NCBI GenBank assembly: GCA_934675095.1
Contig: CAKUPC010000039.1
Span: 1-18,647 of the forward strand
Length of the DNA: 18,647 nt
From: an uncultured Bacteroidales bacterium
GTDB lineage: Bacteria; Bacteroidota; Bacteroidia; Bacteroidales; UBA932
Direction: 5' to 3'
The stretch's first letter is position 1. Each line of letters begins with the position of its first letter. The notes beneath the pieces were generated by a model. The model was given only the letters and a program-made list of their open reading frames with translations, was not told where the DNA came from and made no database searches. This document shows positions 14,640 to 18,647 of this stretch, piece after piece. The position numbers and the translations under genes are program-made.

Positions 14640-17600
14640 ATGAGACAAACAATCAAATGTTTTCTGACTGCCTTGGCAGCGGTTCTTTTGGGTGTGACCT
14701 CTTTCGCTCAGGTCACGACATCAAGTCTTAACGGTCGTGTTGCAGATGAGAACGGTGAAGCTGTAATTGGCGCCGCCGTCGTCGCAACGCACACTGAATC
14801 AGGTACTCAGTATGCAGCCGTTACAAACAATCAGGGCCGTTTTGTCATCAACGGTATGCGTGCCGGCGGTCCTTACTCAGTGGAGGTGTCATGCCTCGGT
14901 TACCAGACCGTCACCTACACAGACATCATCCTTCAGCTCGCTGAGGCCTACAACCTCCTCGCTTCCCTCAAGGAAGACAAGCAGATGCTCAGCGAGGCCA
15001 TCGTGATTGCCGCTCCGGCCTCAAAGTTCTCGGCTGAGAAAACAGGCGCGGCGACCAACATCTCCAACAAGCAGATGGATGCGCTCCCTACGGTCAGCAG
15101 AAGCATTACGGACATAACCAAACTTTCGCCTTACGGCGGCAGCGGAATGAGTTTCGCAGGTTCTGACGGCCGTACCGCAAACTTCACAGTCGATGGCGCG
15201 AACTTCAACAACAACTTCGGACTTTCGTCCGCTCTTCCGGGCGGCGGCTCCCCTATCTCAATCGACGCGATTGAAGAGGTTCAGGTCGTCATCTCTCCTT
15301 TTGACGTGCGCCAGAACAACTTCATCGGCGGCGGAGTGAACGCCATCACCAAGTCCGGTACGAACACTTTCAAGGGTTCCGCCTATGTCTATCACCGCAA
15401 CGAGAATATGCGCGGCAACCAGATTAACCATCAGGACGTGTCCGGCGCAAGGGACAAGGACAGGACAACCACCTACGGCGCCACTTTCGGAGGCCCTATC
15501 GTGAAGAACAAGCTCTTCTTCTTTGCAAACTTTGAATACACGCAGTCTCCTACCGTGGTGAATCGCTGGAGACCTTCAACTGACGGCGTTGCCGATCCGG
15601 ATTCCTACATTTCCAGGACGACCGTCGCGCAGATGGAGCAGGTTTCACAGCATCTCAAGAACAAGTACGGCTATGACACCGGTTCCGCGACTGACTTCCC
15701 GGCCGAAACCAGCAATATGAAGGTTCTCGCCCGCCTCGACTGGAACATCACTCAGAACCATCACCTTGCGGTGCGCTACAACTACACGCTCAACCGTGAC
15801 TGGAAGAGCACCAACGGTTCTTCTTCCAACTGCGGCAAGCGCACGACCCAGAACAGGCTTTCCCAGTATTCTATGGCCTTCGCAAACTCTCTCTATTCTC
15901 AGGACAACAAGGTGCATACGTTCTCCGCTGACTTGAACAGCAAGATTACCGACAAGCTTTCCAATCAGCTGCTCGCGACCTTCTCGATGCTCGACGACAT
16001 CCGAGGCTCAAGTTCCGACAAGTTCCCGTTCATCGACATTCTCGACGGCACGGGCACCGTAACTCCGCTTATGTCAGCCGGCTATGAACTCTTCTCCTGG
16101 AACAACGGCGTCCATAACAGGGTGTTCACGATCAAGGATGACGTGACCTACTACACCGGAACTCACAAAATCACCGCCGGTCTGAGCTACGAATACCAGA
16201 TGGCCGACAACTCCTACATGAGAAACGGAACGGGCTACTACCGCTACAACAGCATCGAAGACTTCATCAGCGGCGCCGCTCCTGAGACTGTTGCCCTCAC
16301 ATACGGCTATGACGGAGAGGAGAATCCTGCGGCAAGAGTTCGCTACTCCAAGGCTTCCCTCTACGGCCAGGACGAGTGGAATCCGACAGAGAATTTCAAG
16401 CTCACTTACGGTCTCCGCCTTGAGACTCTTGTCTTCAACAACAAGGATCTGATGACAAATCAGGCCATCTATGACATCGACTACAACGGCAAGCACATCG
16501 ACACTGGCAAGTGGCCTACTGCAAAATTGCAGATTTCTCCGAGAGTCGGCTTCAACTGGGACATCTTCGGCAACAACAGCCTCAAGTTCCGAGGCGGCAC
16601 GGGTCTGTTCAGCGGCCGTCTGCCTTTGGTGTTCTTCACAAATATGCCTACGAATGCCGGTATGGTCCAGAATGTCGCCTCCATTACCACGACTTACGAT
16701 GACCAGAACAACCCGACTCCGGATCCGCTTCTTGAGAACTTCAAGGGTGGTATGATAACCAATGTCGCAGACCTGCTCAAGAAGATGAACGAGCTCGATC
16801 CTAAGAAGTTCCCTACTACCATCTCTCCTGAGGACGGCGTGGCTCCTTCCGAGATACAGGCTGTGGACCCTAAGTTCAGGATGCCTCAGGTCTGGAAGAC
16901 TTCCGTGGCTCTCGACTACAACTTCCCGACATCATTCCCAATGAGCATCGGCGGTGAGTTTATCTTCAACAAGACAGTGAACGCGGTATGCCTCACGGAC
17001 TACAATGTTAAGCCGGTCGAAGGATTCGCAAGGTTCAACGGACCGGACAATCGTCCTATCTATCCGTCTGACTTCAAATATACGAAGACGAGCGCGTATG
17101 TGCTCACCAACACCAACAAAGGCTATGGCTATTCCGCAAACCTGACGTTCAACATCAGCCCGATTCGCGGACTTGACATCACCGCCTCATACACGCACCT
17201 TGTTTCCAAGGAGGTTACAGGAATGCCGGGCTCAAACGCTTCTTCGGCGTTCACCTACATCCCTACGGTCAACGGACCGAACTACGCTACTCTCCACAAC
17301 TCTATTTACACGACTCCGGACCGCGCGTTCGTGAACCTTTCCTACAGGGACAAGGCCGACAACACCTTCGGCATCTTCTACGAGGCATGGAGGGGCGGCT
17401 ACAACTACTCCTATATGTTCGCCAACGACATGAACGGCGACAACTACAGCTACGACGCGATTTACATCCCTACCGACGAGCAGGTTGCGAACAACGAGTT
17501 CCGCTTCGTCTCCGAGGATGACCGCGACCGCTTCATGGACTATGTTCACAAGGACAAGTACCTCAGCAAGCATCAGGGCGAATATGCCGAGGCCTACAGC

Positions 17601-17939
17601 GTGTATTCTCCTTGGGTTCACAGGATTGACTTCCACTACGCCCATGACTTCAAGATTAAGGTCGGAAAGTCGGTGAACACTCTCCAGCTCAACTTCGACA
17701 TCAAGAACCTCGCTAACATCTTCAACTCAAGGTACGGCGTGATGAAGCAGATGAACCAGAGCTACGCCGACACCAACAATGCGGCGCGCATCCTCAAGTA
17801 TGCCGGTGTCGATGCCGAGGGCTACCCTGTATATTCAACTCCTGAAGCAATCAGCGGAAGCACGCAGATATGGAATCCTGTTGTCGCAATCGGCCAGTGC
17901 TGGTACGCTCAGGTGGGAATCAAATATATGTTTAACTAA
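14640..17939 (+). CDS. Oar-like TonB-dependent outer-membrane receptor with carboxypeptidase-regulatory-like N-domain
   Basis: Outer-membrane TonB-dependent transporter of 1099 residues. It starts at the ATG at 14640; the upstream in-frame TTG at 14598 falls inside the -7 element and is rejected. The signal peptide ends at TSFA before Gln24. Residues of about 28-105 form a carboxypeptidase-regulatory-like beta-sandwich (LNGRVADENGEAVIGAAVV ... GRFVINGMRAGGPYSVEVSCLGYQ). The plug domain (about 130-260) contains ITDITKLSPYGG, FTVDGANFNNNFG and IEEVQVVISPFDVRQNNF, with GGGVNAITKSGTNTFKGSAY leading into the barrel. These match the Oar-like group better than SusC/RagA proteins, whose plug signature is absent. 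The barrel ends in VGIKYMFN. Oar in Myxococcus is needed for secretion of the protease PopC, so export is possible as well as uptake; the substrate is unknown. A lipoprotein gene follows after 17 bp. Confidence 0.93.
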   Translation: MRQTIKCFLTALAAVLLGVTSFAQVTTSSLNGRVADENGEAVIGAAVVATHTESGTQYAAVTNNQGRFVINGMRAGGPYSVEVSCLGYQTVTYTDIILQLAEAYNLLASLKEDKQMLSEAIVIAAPASKFSAEKTGAATNISNKQMDALPTVSRSITDITKLSPYGGSGMSFAGSDGRTANFTVDGANFNNNFGLSSALPGGGSPISIDAIEEVQVVISPFDVRQNNFIGGGVNAITKSGTNTFKGSAYVYHRNENMRGNQINHQDVSGARDKDRTTTYGATFGGPIVKNKLFFFANFEYTQSPTVVNRWRPSTDGVADPDSYISRTTVAQMEQVSQHLKNKYGYDTGSATDFPAETSNMKVLARLDWNITQNHHLAVRYNYTLNRDWKSTNGSSSNCGKRTTQNRLSQYSMAFANSLYSQDNKVHTFSADLNSKITDKLSNQLLATFSMLDDIRGSSSDKFPFIDILDGTGTVTPLMSAGYELFSWNNGVHNRVFTIKDDVTYYTGTHKITAGLSYEYQMADNSYMRNGTGYYRYNSIEDFISGAAPETVALTYGYDGEENPAARVRYSKASLYGQDEWNPTENFKLTYGLRLETLVFNNKDLMTNQAIYDIDYNGKHIDTGKWPTAKLQISPRVGFNWDIFGNNSLKFRGGTGLFSGRLPLVFFTNMPTNAGMVQNVASITTTYDDQNNPTPDPLLENFKGGMITNVADLLKKMNELDPKKFPTTISPEDGVAPSEIQAVDPKFRMPQVWKTSVALDYNFPTSFPMSIGGEFIFNKTVNAVCLTDYNVKPVEGFARFNGPDNRPIYPSDFKYTKTSAYVLTNTNKGYGYSANLTFNISPIRGLDITASYTHLVSKEVTGMPGSNASSAFTYIPTVNGPNYATLHNSIYTTPDRAFVNLSYRDKADNTFGIFYEAWRGGYNYSYMFANDMNGDNYSYDAIYIPTDEQVANNEFRFVSEDDRDRFMDYVHKDKYLSKHQGEYAEAYSVYSPWVHRIDFHYAHDFKIKVGKSVNTLQLNFDIKNLANIFNSRYGVMKQMNQSYADTNNAARILKYAGVDAEGYPVYSTPEAISGSTQIWNPVVAIGQCWYAQVGIKYMFN

Positions 17940-17956
17940 TTCCAAATCCGATTAAG

Positions 17957-18647
17957 ATGAAACCAAGATATTTTTTGACATTTATTCTTTCCTGCCTGTT
18001 GCTGGCAGTCGGATGTCAGAAGGACAAGCCTGCTGAGACTCTGTCAAGCATAAAGCTCTCCAAGTCCTATGTTGCGCTTCCAACTGCTGGAGGGAGCGTT
18101 AAAATCACGGTCACCGCTGCGGCTGACTGGGAACTCACCTCATGCTCGCGCTGGATTACCCCTTCGGTTAAGGAAGGCGCAGCCGGCGACACAGAGGTTT
18201 CGTTCTCTGTACTTGAGACATTCAAGTCACGCACGGGCGAGGCGAAGATTGTCTGCGGAAACGACACTCAGTACATCAAGTTCAATCAGTATTTTGCCGA
18301 GGCTTCCGGAGACCATGTCTATCACAGGGTCGATAAGGTGACTGCGGGCAAGGCCTACCTCATCGTCTATTACAACGAGGAAAAGGGCGGCTATATCGCG
18401 CAGACTCCTAACACCGACGGCTCGTCTTCTTATTCCTATCAGACCGTGAGGGTCGTAACCTCCGCAATGTCTGATGAGAATAAGACCATAACGCTCAAGG
18501 ACCAGGACAATTCCTTCATCTTTGCGGCAGACAAGGACGGGTTCAAGGTTAAGCAGCTGGCCGACGGACGCTACCTCTACAAGAGCGGCTCCTATGCCTC
18601 GTTCAATGTTACGGATGATGACAAGACGGCCAACGCCTGGACTGTAA
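17957..18647 (+). CDS. BACON-domain surface lipoprotein (3' end outside window)
   Basis: The open frame runs from the ATG at 17957 off the window edge, giving 230 codons with no stop. A lipoprotein signal ends in LLLAVGC (Cys20), followed by QKDKPAE. Residues of about 32-110 form a BACON-type immunoglobulin-like domain: SYVALPTAGGSVKITVTA, the conserved Trp in DWELTS, SRWITPSVKEGAAGDTEVSFSV, SRTGEAKIVCG, and the closing IKFNQ. BACON domains occur in Bacteroidota surface proteins, often with glycan or mucin-related partners. After residue 115 a second beta-rich region (KVTAGKAYLIVYYNEEKGGY onward) is not recognised. The 17-bp gap from the receptor points to one operon. It is not SusD-like: no TPR-type helices are seen in the visible part. 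Function unknown. Confidence 0.85.
   Translation, partial: MKPRYFLTFILSCLLLAVGCQKDKPAETLSSIKLSKSYVALPTAGGSVKITVTAAADWELTSCSRWITPSVKEGAAGDTEVSFSVLETFKSRTGEAKIVCGNDTQYIKFNQYFAEASGDHVYHRVDKVTAGKAYLIVYYNEEKGGYIAQTPNTDGSSSYSYQTVRVVTSAMSDENKTITLKDQDNSFIFAADKDGFKVKQLADGRYLYKSGSYASFNVTDDDKTANAWTV

Overview
The window looks like chromosomal DNA from a moderately GC-rich member of the Bacteroidales (phylum Bacteroidota). The evidence is an Oar-like TonB-dependent receptor followed by a BACON-domain lipoprotein, an outer-membrane barrel of the porin family, a Bacteroidota-type RicT/PSP1 protein, and promoters of the form TTTG-N18/20-TAnnTTTG, with almost no Shine-Dalgarno sequences. A lineage near Rikenellaceae/Alistipes or an uncultured relative is plausible, but that is inference. 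No tRNA, rRNA, CRISPR array, transposase or integrase was found. The region reads as core chromosome.

Layout. (1) 1-5763 (+): an efflux operon with a TolC-like outer-membrane factor (5' end outside the window), an adaptor lipoprotein, an RND pump and a small PII-like protein. (2) 5807-6891 (+): a consensus promoter overlapping a 13-bp inverted repeat, then thioredoxin and a small outer-membrane barrel. (3) 6959-11194 (+): a long-chain polyprenyl diphosphate synthase, DNA polymerase III delta', RicT with an RGG-like tail, and TrmB overlapping the end of ricT. (4) 11237-12836: smpB (-) and a miaA-type gene (+), transcribed divergently from what appears to be an exactly two-fold symmetric promoter pair. 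(5) 12974-14522 (-): metK with a leader of about 165 nt. The leader can form either a terminator hairpin or a longer competing antiterminator helix. (6) 14569-18647 (+): an Oar-like TonB-dependent receptor and a BACON lipoprotein cut off by the window end.

How the genes work together. The first block is a tripartite drug or toxic-compound exporter with a possible PII-fold sensor. The middle is a housekeeping cluster for translation and nucleic acids. MetK makes S-adenosylmethionine, which TrmB uses. MiaA starts the A37 tRNA modification whose later step also consumes SAM, and SmpB rescues stalled ribosomes. The last block is a cell-envelope uptake or secretion locus.

The strongest candidates for something undescribed are the metK leader, which has the layout of a transcription-attenuating riboswitch but fits no SAM riboswitch class cleanly; the mirror-symmetric smpB/miaA promoter; and the PII-like gene attached to an HAE-type RND pump. 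All structures were read by eye. No folding, alignment or database search was run.
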